64,000 nt of DNA from Panagrolaimus kolymaensis (lineage: Eukaryota; Nematoda; Chromadorea; Rhabditida; Panagrolaimidae). Numbering within the stretch: the stretch's first letter is position 1; every line of letters starts with the position of its first letter. The stretch lies in NCBI GenBank assembly GCA_028622995.1, contig JAJQJQ010000005.1, positions 5,456,001-5,520,000 on the forward strand, given 5' to 3'. Of the stretch, positions 52,223 to 64,000 are shown one piece after another. A model generated the notes under the pieces. It was not told the origin of the DNA, ran no database searches, and saw only the letters and a list, made by a program, of their open reading frames with translations. A program made the position numbers and the translations under genes.

Positions 52223-53319
52223 TTAATCGAGAAGTTTTCCTGTAAGAAGTTCATACTTCATTCTTTTTCGAAAGTAATTCATTTCCACTTGACGAAATTT
52301 CAATTTTTGTTTCTTTGAGATGAATTGAGCAAATTGACAAGCATAAACTCCACAGTCATACCAATTCATTTGTTGAGGACACTAAAAATGAAGAGTATTT
52401 AAAGAATGGACAGTGTTATTTGAAAATCATACCTTATCATTAAAAATTTCCCAATCTTCATACTCAAGACTTTGACGTCGAGCTTGTTCAACCATGAATT
52501 TTCTAAAATAAGGAATACAAAGAGTTTGAAAGAAATAAAATTTACACTAACCTGACATATTCAAGATCAATAGTGTTGTCATGACTTGAGGAATCGAAGC
52601 CACCAATGATTTTTGCGCTGAGATCAATAATAACCATCTTCCAATGAGTATTCTTTTTGTTGATAGGAAGCAAAAGCATATCATAGTCAAAGATGTTTAC
52701 ACTGATCCAGTTTTCGTTTTTTTCTTCACTTTTGATGTAATTGTTATAGAAAAAACAATTGAAATTGAAAACCTAAAAATGAATATCAAATTTACTTGAA
52801 TTACACATATCATCAACGCAAAAATCTTGAAGTGGTTTATTATAATATTAAAAAACATACTTTAGGTAAGCTTGAATTTGATGAAATTGATTTTGACCGT
52901 TGAGAGATGAGATCCAGATAACTGTCAATGATAATGTCTAAAAAGGCATGGAGAAATTTTAGTCAAAAAGGAAGAAATAGTAAAAAAATTACCGTTTAAC
53001 CATTGTTGAGGATTTAAGGTCGAAAAATCATGAGCTTTGATTCTGGAGCCACATAGCTTTTCACGATGTTTTTCAAATTTCTCTCCAAATTTGTTGTTCC
53101 AGTCTAGTGGTAACCCTAAAAATGTGGTTTTAAAATTTTAGGAAATAATAAAAAGAAACTAAACTTACATGGTGTTGGTGGAGGAAAATCATCAAAATCA
53201 CTATAAAAAACTATAGCCACTTCCTTTTCTTGTCGACATGTTTCATTAAGAGCATCTTTATTCATGAATGAACTATCATTTTTTACAGCTTTTTTACTTT
53301 CAAATGTAACATCCAACAT
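52223..53319 (-). CDS. Ulp1/SENP-type SUMO-family protease (C48)
   Basis: Cysteine protease that processes SUMO or a related modifier. Six exons (53169-53319, 52993-53115, 52861-52937, 52552-52772, 52433-52502, 52223-52381) give 266 aa. Seen: the substrate-facing QWLNDIIIDSYLDLI, catalytic His in NTHWKMVIID, Asp in IGGFDSS, Gln upstream of the Cys in CPQQMNWYDCGVYACQF, which holds the nucleophile. It is almost only the protease domain, without the long regulatory N-terminus of SENP1/2, so it could equally be a SENP8-type enzyme acting on Nedd8; the WLNDIIID block favours Ulp1. All catalytic residues are present. Confidence 0.87.
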
Positions 53320-55811
53320 GATGAGAGAAAACTTTTTTGAAGAATGAAAGATTGAAGAATGAAAGAAAGATTTTGGTTTTTCGATTTTTGTTTGTAATCT
53401 TCAAATTTTGTTACCATTTCCACTGAATTTTCGTGTTAAAACTTCAAAATTTGGCGCATTTTCCAAAATTTTTAATTTCCTTTTTTTGATTTTTGGAAAT
53501 TTGTTTGATATTTCATTTTTTCCCCTTTTTTGTTATTTCATATTATAGTTTTAGTGTGAAAGATAAACGGGATTAGTTCAACTTACTTTATCCATCCTGT
53601 TTTCTCCCAATATGACGTTCCGGCAGGATTCGCAAAGTCATTTAAAATGTTTGCGAAAAAAAATGAAAATAGTTAGTTAGTTAATTATCATTGAGAGGAA
53701 AAGAAGAAGAGAAAATTGATCGAAGTCCTTAAAAATTCAATCTGTTGTTTTAATTAAGTCTTAAAAAATTTTTAATCAAGAAAAAATTACGAGGATAAAA
53801 ATGAAATTTGTTTTGTTTCTCTAAAATTTGATCGTTATTTGAAGCATTCTTTTACTTCCATGGTTAGATAATTTAAAGAATTTTTGATTTATTTACCAAC
53901 AAAATTCGGGCATTTATTAAACAAGCGTTAACCAACCGAATGCGATTAGAAGAAATCGAGTCCGCGCAGTGAAACCTTCAAACTTTTTCTTCTTCTTTAA
54001 ACCGGGTCTTCTTAGTCAAGGTTTTTATGAAGGAAATAATAATCCCAAAGTTGTTGTTAATGATATTCTTTCGATCGCAGCATAAATCACGATATAAAAA
54101 AACTTATCAAGGATAACGTTTAACAGAAAGTTTAGGTATGTAATTAAGCTTACAGTGAGTAAAAAATATTGAACATTGGTTGATTGCTGCTGCAAATTTT
54201 GAAGTTTTTAGGATATTAAAATTAAATACAAATAATCACGGACAACAACCGGAGTAGACGAAAGCATTTTGACAGGAATACTGCCATCCATCAAGCAAAA
54301 ACATTCATCTTCTCGATGAACCGCCGTAGGGTTTCCAAGGAATTTGCAAAGAAGAAAAAGCCTTCCCATTTCCGTTATCAAAAAAAAAATTTCTCACCTC
54401 TTTTTCTAAAAAGTTTTTTTATATATGGTTGTTAATAAAAAAAATGTTTCAACGCAATCTTTTTTCTTTTTCTTTTGCAAAATGTTAGAAGGGATTTTCT
54501 CATTTATCTTATGTCAACAAGAAGCTGCTAACCCACTTATCTATTTCTTCTTATTTTTTATAATATAATAATATCCACACAAAAAGTTTTTACTTGATGC
54601 CGGTTATATCCTTTCACATGCGATAAACGGACTATAAACACCTTGGTGATAATAAAAAAAAGTGAGTTGAGAAAAAAAACAAAAGGGAAGACAACGCCTT
54701 TATCGCTGTTTTTTTTTATTCTTCATCAATTTTTCTTTCGCAAAATTGATTCTAAAAAATTTGCCGCTGATACTGCTGCTGAAATAATTTGATACGCGCG
54801 TTGAACAAACATTTATCCTTTTGGTGTGATTAATGCATTATTATTAACAGCTAAACTTTCGTTTGATAATGTTTGAATATTGTTGATGGAAGGAAGAATA
54901 AAAATTGATGAAACGAAACAAAAAATTAAATTGAAAAGCATCTTAAAAAAGAAAGATTGGTTGAAAAAAAATTTATTGAGCAAAACAAAACTTTTTTATA
55001 AAGAAAATAGCAACCGAAAAAATTATTGAAGAAAATTCTCTCCTAAAAAACAAATCCGACGATACAACCCTCAAATATTAGCATGAAAATTACTTACAAC
55101 AACAAAAAACATTGGAACCATTTTAGTTTATTACGAATTTTAGATGTTCGAACTCTAACACCTTTTTTTCGGTTGATAGAATATTGCAAAGTGTTAAAGA
55201 TGTAACACCAATATTAAAACGGCTTGATGGAGCTTATTCATCTTTTCTTTAAAACATCAAAAAGCTAAAAGAAGAGTGAGAAAACCGATTTATGATAATT
55301 TTCAACGATATGATGATTGTTGGTAAAATAAGCTTTTGAAAGTAGTAATAAGAGGAAGCAAGATGACGCAAAAGATTATTTGTTTACCACAAATGAATCG
55401 ATTCAAAAAATGCTTAAAAATTTACAGTAGTTTTTTTTATGGATATTTACAACAAAATAATATTATGTTATTTTTCATATTTATTATTTCTTGGCTGAAC
55501 TGCTTGATTTTTTGAAATACCGTAACATCTTTTCCCTTTTTCTTGCGGTTTTTTTTTTTGAAATGAAACACGCTTTGTGTGAAAGCAAAATTGAAACGCA
55601 TGTACACATAACATAAGTGAGAACGCATAGAAAAAACAGAGAAAAATTTGCAGGCATTGATCATGGTTTAACGGCGGTGAAAACGAAAGGGAAAAAAGTC
55701 GAGATTTTTTTGCACGCACCGCCTTTGGTCGCCATTGTGGCGTGCCTGAGGCGTTTGCATGAAGCTGATGTTGAAAAATGACCTGCACCGCCCCTTAAGC
55801 TATAGCCACTA
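53320..55811. other. Non-coding interval upstream of the cuticlin gene
   Basis: About 2.5 kb of AT-rich DNA. No coding exon or repeat unit recognised. The last ~100 bp before the TATA box are less AT-rich and include GCACGCACCGCC and an inverted-looking GGCGTGCC, possible binding sites. Confidence 0.45.
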
Positions 55812-55818
55812 TATATAA
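55812..55818 (+). promoter_or_regulatory. TATA box of the cuticlin gene
   Basis: TATATAA lies 98 bp before the ATG in a locally less AT-rich stretch and is followed by a plausible leader. A TATA box fits the pulsed high expression of cuticle genes. Placement by eye. Confidence 0.5.
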
Positions 55819-55916
55819 TGGATTCCATAGCGAGATTATCATCATCCGCTTGCTTTCATCACTTCATTGTTTGGAAGCGGCTCACATCAGCTGCATCTTG
55901 AATTGCGGTAAAAAAA

Positions 55917-57238
55917 ATGTTTCGTCATTTACTTCTAGCTTTTGCACTTTTTGGCGCTTGCGTCGCTATTCCCGTTGATAACGGTGTTGAAGGTGAACCC
56001 GAAATTGAATGCGGTCCAACTTCCATCACTGTTAACTTTAACACTCGTAATCCTTTTGAAGGACACGTTTACGTTAAAGGACTTTTCGATCAAGATGGTT
56101 GCCGCAGTGATGAAAACGGTCGACAAGTTGCTGGTATTGAACTTCCATTCGATTCTTGCAACGTTGCTCGTACCCGTTCTTTGAATCCTCGTGGTGTTTT
56201 CGTTACCACCACCGTTGTTATTTCATTCCATCCTCAATTCGTCACTAAAGTCGATCGTGCTTATCGCGTTCAATGCTTCTACATGGAAGCCGATAAAACA
56301 GTCTCAGCTCAAATCGAAGTATCTGATCTTACCACCGCTTTCCAAACTCAAGTTGTTCCCATGCCTATCTGCCGTTACGAAGTAAGATCCCTTAAATATT
56401 TACTTCTTTCCTTTCATTAATATAAATTTTCTTTAAAGATTCTCGAAGGAGGACCATCTGGCCAACCTATCCAATTTGCTACCATCGGTCAACAAGTTTA
56501 CCACCGTTGGACTTGTGATTCCGAAACCGTTGATACTTTCTGCGCTGTTGTTCACTCATGCACAGTTGATGATGGAAACGGTGATGTTGTTCAAATCCTT
56601 AATGAAGATGGTTGCGCCCTTGACAAATTCTTGCTTAACAATCTTGAATACCCTACCGATCTTATGGCTGGTCAAGAAGCTCACGTTTACAAATATGCTG
56701 ATCGTGCTCAACTCTTCTATCAATGTCAAATTAGCATTACCATCAAAGAACCCAACTCAGAATGTGCTCGCCCACAATGCGCTGAACCCGCTGGATTCGG
56801 TGCTCGCAAACTTGGTGGTGGTGCCGCTGGTGCTGCTCCAGCTGCTGCTAATTCCACAACAGCTGCTGCTGGCGCTGCTGCTGCTCCCGCTCAGCTTCGT
56901 CTTCTCAAGCGTGATGCTGGATTCGATAACACCCTTGATGTCCGTGCTGAAATCAACACTCTTGATATCACCGAAGAAGTTGGTTTTCCTCCATTTTAAC
57001 TCGCTTTACTATTAATTAATTATTTTAGGATAATTCACTCCCAGAAATCCTTAGACAACGCAATTCCGCTCCTTCCATTGAAAACTATTCTTCACCAATT
57101 CATAGAAGTCGTCAAGCTGAAAATGGTGTATGCATGAGTGTCTTTGGTTTCTCAACCTTCCTTGGTATGGCTGGTCTCCTCCTAGCTTCCACCGTTATTG
57201 CCATTAGCTATGCTCTTCGCCCTCAAACCAAGGCTTAA
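55917..57238 (+). CDS. Cuticlin, ZP-domain cuticle protein
   Basis: Extracellular ZP-domain protein of the kind that builds the insoluble nematode cuticle layer and alae. Three exons (55917-56381, 56439-56978, 57029-57238) give 404 aa. Seen: signal peptide (HLLLAFALFGACVA), ZP-N from ~residue 28 (IECGPTSITVNF), ZP-C with conserved Cys (HRWTCDS, CAVVHSCTVDDG), a Pro/Ala-rich linker (residues ~300-325), a dibasic/furin-like site near LLKRDAG and a second at HRSRQ. A C-terminal membrane helix (FLGMAGLLLASTVIAISYAL) and short cytosolic tail follow. Codons are strongly C-ending (GAC, TTC, ATC, CTC), unlike neighbours, a mark of high expression. The TATA box and ATG context agree with the start. 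Confidence 0.93.
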
Positions 57239-58510
57239 AACCCACAAAAAGCTTATTTATACTACCACCAAGAGTCATTGTTCTCAATAAGTTTTATTAT
57301 TACCGTGCAATAGATTTTCGTTTTCGGGCGATGATCAACACCAAACCCTTAAATTTTATTTGTTTTTAACTTAAGAGCCATACATTATTTACTTCTTCTT
57401 CTTCTTTTTAAATGCCTGACAATGTGCAATACTTGTATTTTATTAAAAATGCGGCAGTGATATTTTTTCGTTATTATACCATTTTTATATAAATATCTAT
57501 GTTTTTTAATTGTTTTATTTCTATTTTTTGACAAGAAAAAATGAAAATGAAAAAATTGATAAATGAGGTCGCTAAAAATATTAAAATGAAAACATTAATA
57601 AAAAATCCGGTTACACTTGCTCCAGCGATGCAAGGTCTAGCTTTCCTTTGCCGCCTCTCTGCAAATTTTAATCAATCACTCAAATCCCGGATCTTTTCTT
57701 GATTTTTCAGCTTTGCCGGTTTCATTTTCATAAAAAATGCCGCAGGCAAAAAACATTCATCTTTATCCTTCAAAAACTTCTTATTTTCCCCAAAAATGAA
57801 AGAAAAGTGTTTTATCCTTTTTTGATTTATCCCTATCAAATTAACGGGATTTAAAAAACAAATCCGTTCTTCACTTCTTTTTTTGAAAAGATTTATTTCA
57901 TTAAACTATTTTTTACTTTGAAAAATAAAATAAGCGTTTCGCATTTCACTTTTTTTTCTGTTTTAATCTTTCCGATGAAAGGGAACATAATTTATCTTTG
58001 TGTTTTTTTATTTCTGTAGAAAATCAACAACGCCTAAAGGCAGTGGCACAAAAAAAAATGGATTTAGAGCAATTTTAAAATAACAATAATGAAAAAGTTC
58101 CTTCTTTGTAAAATAAAACAATAAATCAAAGTTCGTATTTAAAAAAATATATTTATTCAAAAATGATTTAGCAAAATTCATCATGGAGACAAAAATGAAG
58201 ATAAAAAAACGGTACGATAAAATTCTCCCAAAATGGACGCTAAAAAATCTAACCAATAATAAAAGTTTTCTGATTTAAAAAAAATAAATTAAATTAATTT
58301 TCAGATAAATTCATTTATAAATAATTACATCATAAAATCTTATTACAAAAATTAAAAAATAATTTGCTCTCTTTTGTATTAGTTAAATTCTTTTGCAACT
58401 CTTTTTTCATGATTTATTTTTAATAAAATACATATTTTTAGCAAATAATTTATTACATGATATTTTTATAACAAGCGTGTATCGAGAAAAAGAAAATCTC
58501 AAAGCTTCTT
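57239..58510. other. Non-coding interval
   Basis: 1.3 kb between the convergent 3' ends of the cuticlin and the helical-protein gene. AT-rich; no exon, RNA or repeat recognised. Confidence 0.5.
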
Positions 58511-59284
58511 TTAAACTTTCAATAATTTCATTCTCAAAGTTGAATAGTTTTGTTGTAATTCACTTAAGGTAGATGATTTAAGCGTAATTCCACGGATGCC
58601 ACGTTCTCGTAGCTCTAACAATTGTTCAATTTCATTATTAACTTCATGCGATAAAAATGTAGCAATCTTTTGAATTTCAACCTAAAACATGATTTTAATT
58701 TTTAAAGCTTTCGAGAACTGAAGATTAAAAAAAATTATTACATAAAATTTGTTAACTTCAAGTAGAAAATTTAGTCGTTCTTCGCTTATTGTGCAAGCAT
58801 CAATTCCTTCTCGAACTGCGGAAATCAACGACATTAATGCATCATCAGCTAAAAGAAGTAAGGGCCAAATGTGATCTTGATAATAGCCTATATCTTCGCG
58901 AGATGGCTCTTTACGACCATCAACAGTATCTATGAGACTTAGAAGTCGTTCAGATGCCATTAAAAGCTGAAAAATGCATCGAATTAAATGAACTCCGATT
59001 TTTGTGGTATAAAAATAAATATAAAGCATTCTTCTTTTAATTAAGGGCCTTTAAGTAAAGAAATTTTAGAAAAATTTGCTAGATTAATTGATAAATTCAT
59101 AGTGATAAATATTTATTTTAAATTAACAACGTCTTACTTCAGCTTGAATTTTTTCTGCCATTGAAATAAGCCTATCACGGCTCATACTTGTGTCAATATT
59201 CTCAACTTCCGATACAGTATCGTCATTAGTTGCTACAAAGGGTTCTTGAAGATAAGTTCTTCTGAGACCACCAAATTGTGCCAT
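58511..59284 (-). CDS. Unrecognised 180-aa helical protein
   Basis: Three phase-0 exons (59138-59284, 58742-58966, 58511-58681) join to 180 aa. The introns have clean GTAAGA/TTTCAG and GTAATA/TTTTAG ends. The sequence is almost wholly helical and Leu/Glu-rich: SRDRLISMAEKIQAE, ERLLSLIDTVDGRKEPSRED, YYQDHIWPLLLLADDALMSL, NNEIEQLLELRERGIRGITL. No signal peptide, membrane segment or catalytic motif. A subunit of a coiled-coil complex is plausible; I do not recognise which. An in-frame ATG 27 bp upstream (59311) is an alternative start. It lies 429 bp downstream of the P-glycoprotein gene on the same strand. Confidence 0.7.
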
Positions 59285-59713
59285 AACTTTTAATAGAGTA
59301 CTTGAATTCAATCAATAAATAAAATTTCAAAAATTTAACAGCTTTTCAAAAAGAGAACGCCACACACATTCAAGAAATCAAAATGAAATCTTTTCATTCT
59401 TTTTTTTATAAAAAAGCCGATGGGCACTCCCGAGCTCATTTCGGAAAAAAAGAGTAGTGACCCGCTCTCATTTTCATCTTCAAAGAAGCGTGAATATAAT
59501 TAAATTAAATTTCGAGATCGGTTATTTTATCGAAGAAAAGAACAAAGAAAAAAGAAAAGAAAAAATTGTTCATGTATCTATCTTTTCACTGTTTTGGGAT
59601 AATAAAAAAAATTAATTTCATCGTTCATTTTTATTTATTTTTTCAAGCGTTTTATATGTAAAGCAAAATTTAACAAATATTTTTTGATAAAACCAATATA
59701 TCAATATTTATTC
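59285..59713. other. Interval between P-glycoprotein 3' end and helical-protein start
   Basis: 429 bp, AT-rich, minus-strand genes on both sides. No feature recognised. Confidence 0.4.
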
Positions 59714-62700
59714 TTATCCATTGAGGTCTTGCTTTTTAATGAGCTCATAATATCTTCCTTTTTTAGCCATCAAAGCTGCATGACTTCCTGATTCTTGAAC
59801 CCTTCCATGTTCGATATATAAAATTACGTCACTATTTTGGATTGAACTCAATCGATGCGCAATTGTAATGCATGTTCGACCTTCTCTTGCTTTGTCAAGA
59901 GCTTCTTGTACGGCTCTTTCAGATTCAGAATCCAATGCAGATGTGGCTTCATCAAGGAGAAGGATCTAAAAAAAATATTGAAATTTTAATGGAATCTTTA
60001 TTATTGAATAAGCAAACCTTGGGATCTCTAACTAATGCTCGAGCAATTGCTATTCTTTGCTAAAAATAAATTTGAATAAATTATAAATTTAAACTTTATA
60101 ATTTCATACTTTTTGGCCGCCACTCATTTGCGTGCCTTTTTCGCCAACTTCTGTATCAATTCCAGCGGGTAAATTAGAAATGAATCTTTGAGCGTTTGCA
60201 AGGGTTAATGCAGCTTGAATTTGTTCTTCAGTGACTTGACCTTTAAGACCGAAACAAACATTATCACGAATTGTTCCAGCAAATAATCGAGGCTCTTGAC
60301 CAACGAGAGCCATTTGAGTTCGTAAATGATCCAATGAAATATCTCGAACATCTTTTCCATCTATCCTCAAATGTCCACCGGTGACATCATAGAATCTTTC
60401 CAACATGGCAATTATGGTACTCTTTCCAGTACCTGATGGACCAACCAAGGCTACAGTCTGGCCCCGAAGTGCCGTAAAATTAAGATCAACCATAACAGGT
60501 TGATTGGTTTTTTGGGGATATGTAAATTTGACGCTTTCAAAGAAAATGTTTCCACGAATTTCAGCTTTTTCTCCAACACTTGAATCACCGGTTATAGGTT
60601 TGCGGAAAATCATTGCGAAAAGAAGTTTTGCTGATGAGTTTGCTTTAACAAATTCAGGGAAATATGAAGCTGAATTCATAATTGCAACAGCTGCAAGAAA
60701 CATGACAACAACGGCTCTAAAATTCAAATAATTATTTTTTGTTATTCTGTTAATCTAAAAAGAATCAAGGGCAGTATTTTCCCTCAAATGAATTTTAAAT
60801 GTTCATGAATCATGTTAAAAAACAAACTTACTGGAAAACATCAGAAGCAGATTTTTGATTTCTACTAATAATATGAATTCCAAGAGCATAGCAAACGGCG
60901 CACATGTAAAATAAGAAGCTTTGGGTTAAAGCATTATTTGCAGATTCGTAATAACATTTAACCATTTCAGCATTCTTTTGTCTTTTACTCGCTTTCACAT
61001 ATCGTTTATTAAAATATGGTTCTCTCGTCAATAATTGAATTGTTCGAACATTTTCAATAATTTCAATTGCAATTCTTCCTGCTTCATCGCTTTGGGCTAA
61101 TCTCATATTTGTTATCATAACACGATGAGCAAGGAATAATTGAGCGATGGTAAGAAAGATTAACATCAAAATTCCAAGTAGAGTTACTTGCCAGGAATAA
61201 ATAAAACCAATAATAATTGAAACAATGACAGCTGTGATACCATAAATGACTTGCATCATCCGTGAATCAACTACAGCTTTAACGTTAGGGGCATCAGAAG
61301 CTAACCTTGTAATCCTAAAAAAGAAATAAGATTGTTGGCGTTCTTTTTTTTAGTATGCTTACAATTTTCCAGCTGTATGAGTTGGATTATCAAAATATCC
61401 TGCGTCTTGATATAATATGCTTCGAAATGCCGCAACTCGAAGATTTAAAATTAAATTTTCTGATGCATATGCAAAAAAAATTCCCTAAAAGTTTGCCTTG
61501 ATTGAATTTATTAATTTTGGTGAAACTAACGCTAAACAGTTGGAAAACAAATGTTCCAACGCCAATTCCCAAAAATATTCCCAAAGCTCGAACGCAGCGA
61601 TTCATCATATGTCCAGGATCAGTTGGAAGATATTCAAAAGATGCAAAAACATATGTAAAAGTTAAAGCAAGGGCGGGAAGTTCGACACCACGAATGGTCG
61701 CAGAAATGAAGCCCAAAATAATCCATAAATATTGTCCTTGCTAAAAATATTTTTGTAAATGTCTGTTAGAATATTTTGCGAAAAAAATCTTACAGCATTT
61801 TTATAAACAGTGATAATATTATAGTTTTCATTTGCATTATCATCTTCCATTGTCGCTACAACATTAACATGAGGATTAATGTCATCGGGACTTTTACCAA
61901 ATGAATCAAATGAGGAAAGGGGAATTTGATGTTGTCGTCGGCTCATGCTATCATTAATTGAAGCACCTCGAACAAAAGCCTCTCTACCATAAATACTGCC
62001 TCCAGCTGAACTTGATTTTCGACTAATGTCATCATATTGTTTTGCTGGAAGGATGCTTGTATCTGGAGGATAATCATAAGTTGGGATTCTTTGTTCAGGG
62101 AAAGCTGGTTCAAGTTCAATTTCTTCTTCAGATTCATCTGCATCTTCGGGTAAAAATTGTTGAGCTTTGACCAAATCAGCATACCTTCCGCCTAAAGCCT
62201 AAAAAAATCAATAATAAAAAAGCATAAAGTGAAAAAGTAATATAAAACATACCACAAGTTCATGATGCGTTCCTTGTTCAGCGATTTCACCTTTTTCAAA
62301 TACAACAATTTTATCTGCATTTCTAATGGTGGAAAGTCGATGGGCAATAACAATTGTTGATCGGCCTTTCGCAGCATTATCCAATGCAATTTGAACCACG
62401 GATTCACTTTGTGCATCCAAAGCTGATGTAGCTTCATCTAGTAGCAATACTTTAGGATCACGAGCGAGAGTCCTTGCAATTGCAACTCGTTGTTTTTGTC
62501 CACCAGAAAGTTGAACTCCTCCATCTCCAATTAATGTATCATATCCATTTGGAAGAGTTTTAATAAAATCATGCGCATTGGCCATTTTACAAACTTCTAC
62601 CATTCGTTCTCGAGTGCAATCAGGAAAACCAATTCGAAGATTTTCAGCAATTGTATCATTGAAAAGGATTGGCTCCTGTTGGACGATGCCCACAATATGG

Positions 62701-64000
62701 CGTAAATGTTCAATATTTAATTGACGAACATCAATTCCATCAATGGTAACGGAACCTGCTTCAGGTTCATAAAGTCTTGTCAATAAACCAACAGAAGTAG
62801 ATTTGCCACATCCTGAATGACCAACGAGAGCAACAGTTTGTCCAGGTTTGATGATGAGATTAAGACCATTGAGGACTTTAGCATTCTTTCGGGTGGGATA
62901 ATGGAAATGAACATTTTTAAATTCAACTAGTCCAACAGGGTTGGTTAGGCGTTCACCAACTTGGGAATAGGCATCAATTTTTGGAACTCTTTCAATTGTT
63001 TCATAAATTGCAGCTGCTGCGACACGAGCATTTCTACAATTAAATTATTCTTAAACCATTTTTAAAATGATTGGGACAACTTACAGTAAAACCATTAAAT
63101 GCGGTGAAATAAGACCAAGGAAATAAGCACCGAGCAATTGACTCATTACACATATAAAGACGTCGCCGGGGTTTTTGAAGATTCCAACTTTAAGAAGATA
63201 TGCACCATAAAGAATACCAGATCCAAGGAAAGTAAATAAAATGAAGAAAAACAAGCCACCTAAGAAACCGCTCCAATAACCTTTTTCAATTCCAAATTTT
63301 TTGCCTCTACTAAGTTCAGTTTCATATCGATCAACCATTTCCATTTGGCCATTGAAAGCTTGAACAGTTCGGACTCCAAGAATTGATTCCTCTGCGATGG
63401 CTCCAGCTTTTCCAAGACCCCCTAATTCTTTCATAGTTGTTGAACTCATTTTTTGAGATAAAAATGACATAACTATACAAGTTGCAGGTGCAACACCAAG
63501 CATGAGTAAAGAAAGTCTCCATTCATAAATAAAACTAATGATAATAGCAGCGACATACATAGCCGCGCCACGAAGAAGAAGGCCAAGTTTCTCACCAATA
63601 CCTTCTCGAATGCGTTCAACATTACTAAAAAAAAAGTTGGGAATTTTCTCTAATCTTTTGAAATTTTACACTTACTCATTCAATCTGGTAGTTAATGTAC
63701 CACTGTGATTTTTCTGAAAATATTTTTAAGTAATAAATAAATAATTACGAAAAGTAACTAACGTCAAACCATCCCGCATTTTGTCTAATGATTGATTCCA
63801 CATATTTATATCTCAATTTGGATATAATTCGATTACAAACAGTTTGAAAACAAAAGTATTGAAAAAAATTCACGAGAGAACATGCAATTCCAAGGCCAAC
63901 AAATATGTACTTGAAAAAAAAGTTAAGATAAATAATTTTTTATGAATGTCAAAAAATTGTTTTTCCTTACAACTAGGGTTCCGATCCTCCCCCGAAATGA
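59714..64000 (-). CDS. P-glycoprotein, ABCB-type transporter (N-terminus beyond window)
   Basis: Full-length ABC exporter (TMD-NBD-TMD-NBD) that pumps lipophilic compounds out of cells. At least twelve exons lie here; the first one visible (63971-64000) is cut by the window edge, so the start and early helices are missing. Seen: part of TMD1 (63085-63909); NBD1 with [24 protein letters not shown] and [15 protein letters not shown] (62253-63033). A ~135-residue linker follows, with acidic and Ser-rich parts ([28 protein letters not shown]), possible phosphosites (61794-62198). TMD2 is at 60832-61740; NBD2 with [31 protein letters not shown] and the switch His (TIAHRLS) is at 59714-60716. C-terminus KKQDLNG. 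Both ATP sites look intact. Confidence 0.95.

Noticed and set aside
56476..57015. 179-residue Leu-rich frame over the cuticlin
   Set aside because: Alternative frame of cuticlin exon 2; the in-frame ZP domain explains the region and its codon bias.

Overview
The window is nuclear DNA from a nematode. It is AT-rich and full of poly-T and poly-A runs, its genes are split by many ~50-nt introns, and its products have close nematode counterparts: a 340-residue G-beta like GPB-1, a cuticlin-type ZP protein and a P-glycoprotein. Several start codons sit just behind a splice acceptor-like TTTYAG, as expected where mRNAs receive a spliced leader. All gene models were assembled by hand from exon frames, splice sites and family resemblance; no alignment or search was run.

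Layout. 0-5.4 kb: WASHC1 (-), eIF3L (+), a secreted Cys-type glutathione peroxidase (-). 6-12 kb: an LDL-receptor class A membrane protein (-), a cytochrome P450 (+), a newly assembled 71-aa secreted peptide-precursor-like gene (-), and a hAT-like MITE with 8-bp target duplication. 12-18.5 kb: a small mitochondrial protein and a TBCC-domain protein (+), gamma-glutamylcyclotransferase and CARM1 (-), a one-finger C2H2 protein (+). 20-29 kb: an M14 carboxypeptidase (+), DDX23/PRP28 and HGH1 in tandem (-), a 169-bp foldback carrying CACGTG boxes, a Cys/Pro-rich secreted protein (-), a Gln/His-rich protein (+). 29-35 kb is a long non-coding stretch leading into G-beta (35.0-37.8 kb). 39.5-49 kb: EMC3 and CCDC174 (-), back to back with a DUSP19-like phosphatase, REV3 and an F-box protein (+). 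49-53 kb: a possible solo LTR, CCT2 (-) and a SUMO-protease-like gene (-). 55.9-57.2 kb: a cuticlin. 58.5-64 kb: an unrecognised helical protein and a P-glycoprotein cut by the window edge (both -).

Most genes are ordinary housekeeping functions: translation, splicing, protein folding, ER insertion, endosomal actin, translesion synthesis and G-protein signalling. Tight same-strand pairs (HGH1/DDX23, CARM1/GGCT, EMC3/CCDC174, REV3/F-box, COX-like/TBCC) may be operon-like. WASHC1/eIF3L and CCDC174/DUSP19-like share divergent promoters.

The most unusual signals are: an 18-bp hairpin four bases before the G-beta start codon; an in-frame TGA in CCDC174 followed by a spliced, in-frame tail that resembles the family C-terminus; the unannotated small secreted peptide gene; two miniature inverted-repeat elements with exact target duplications; and three GC-AG introns.
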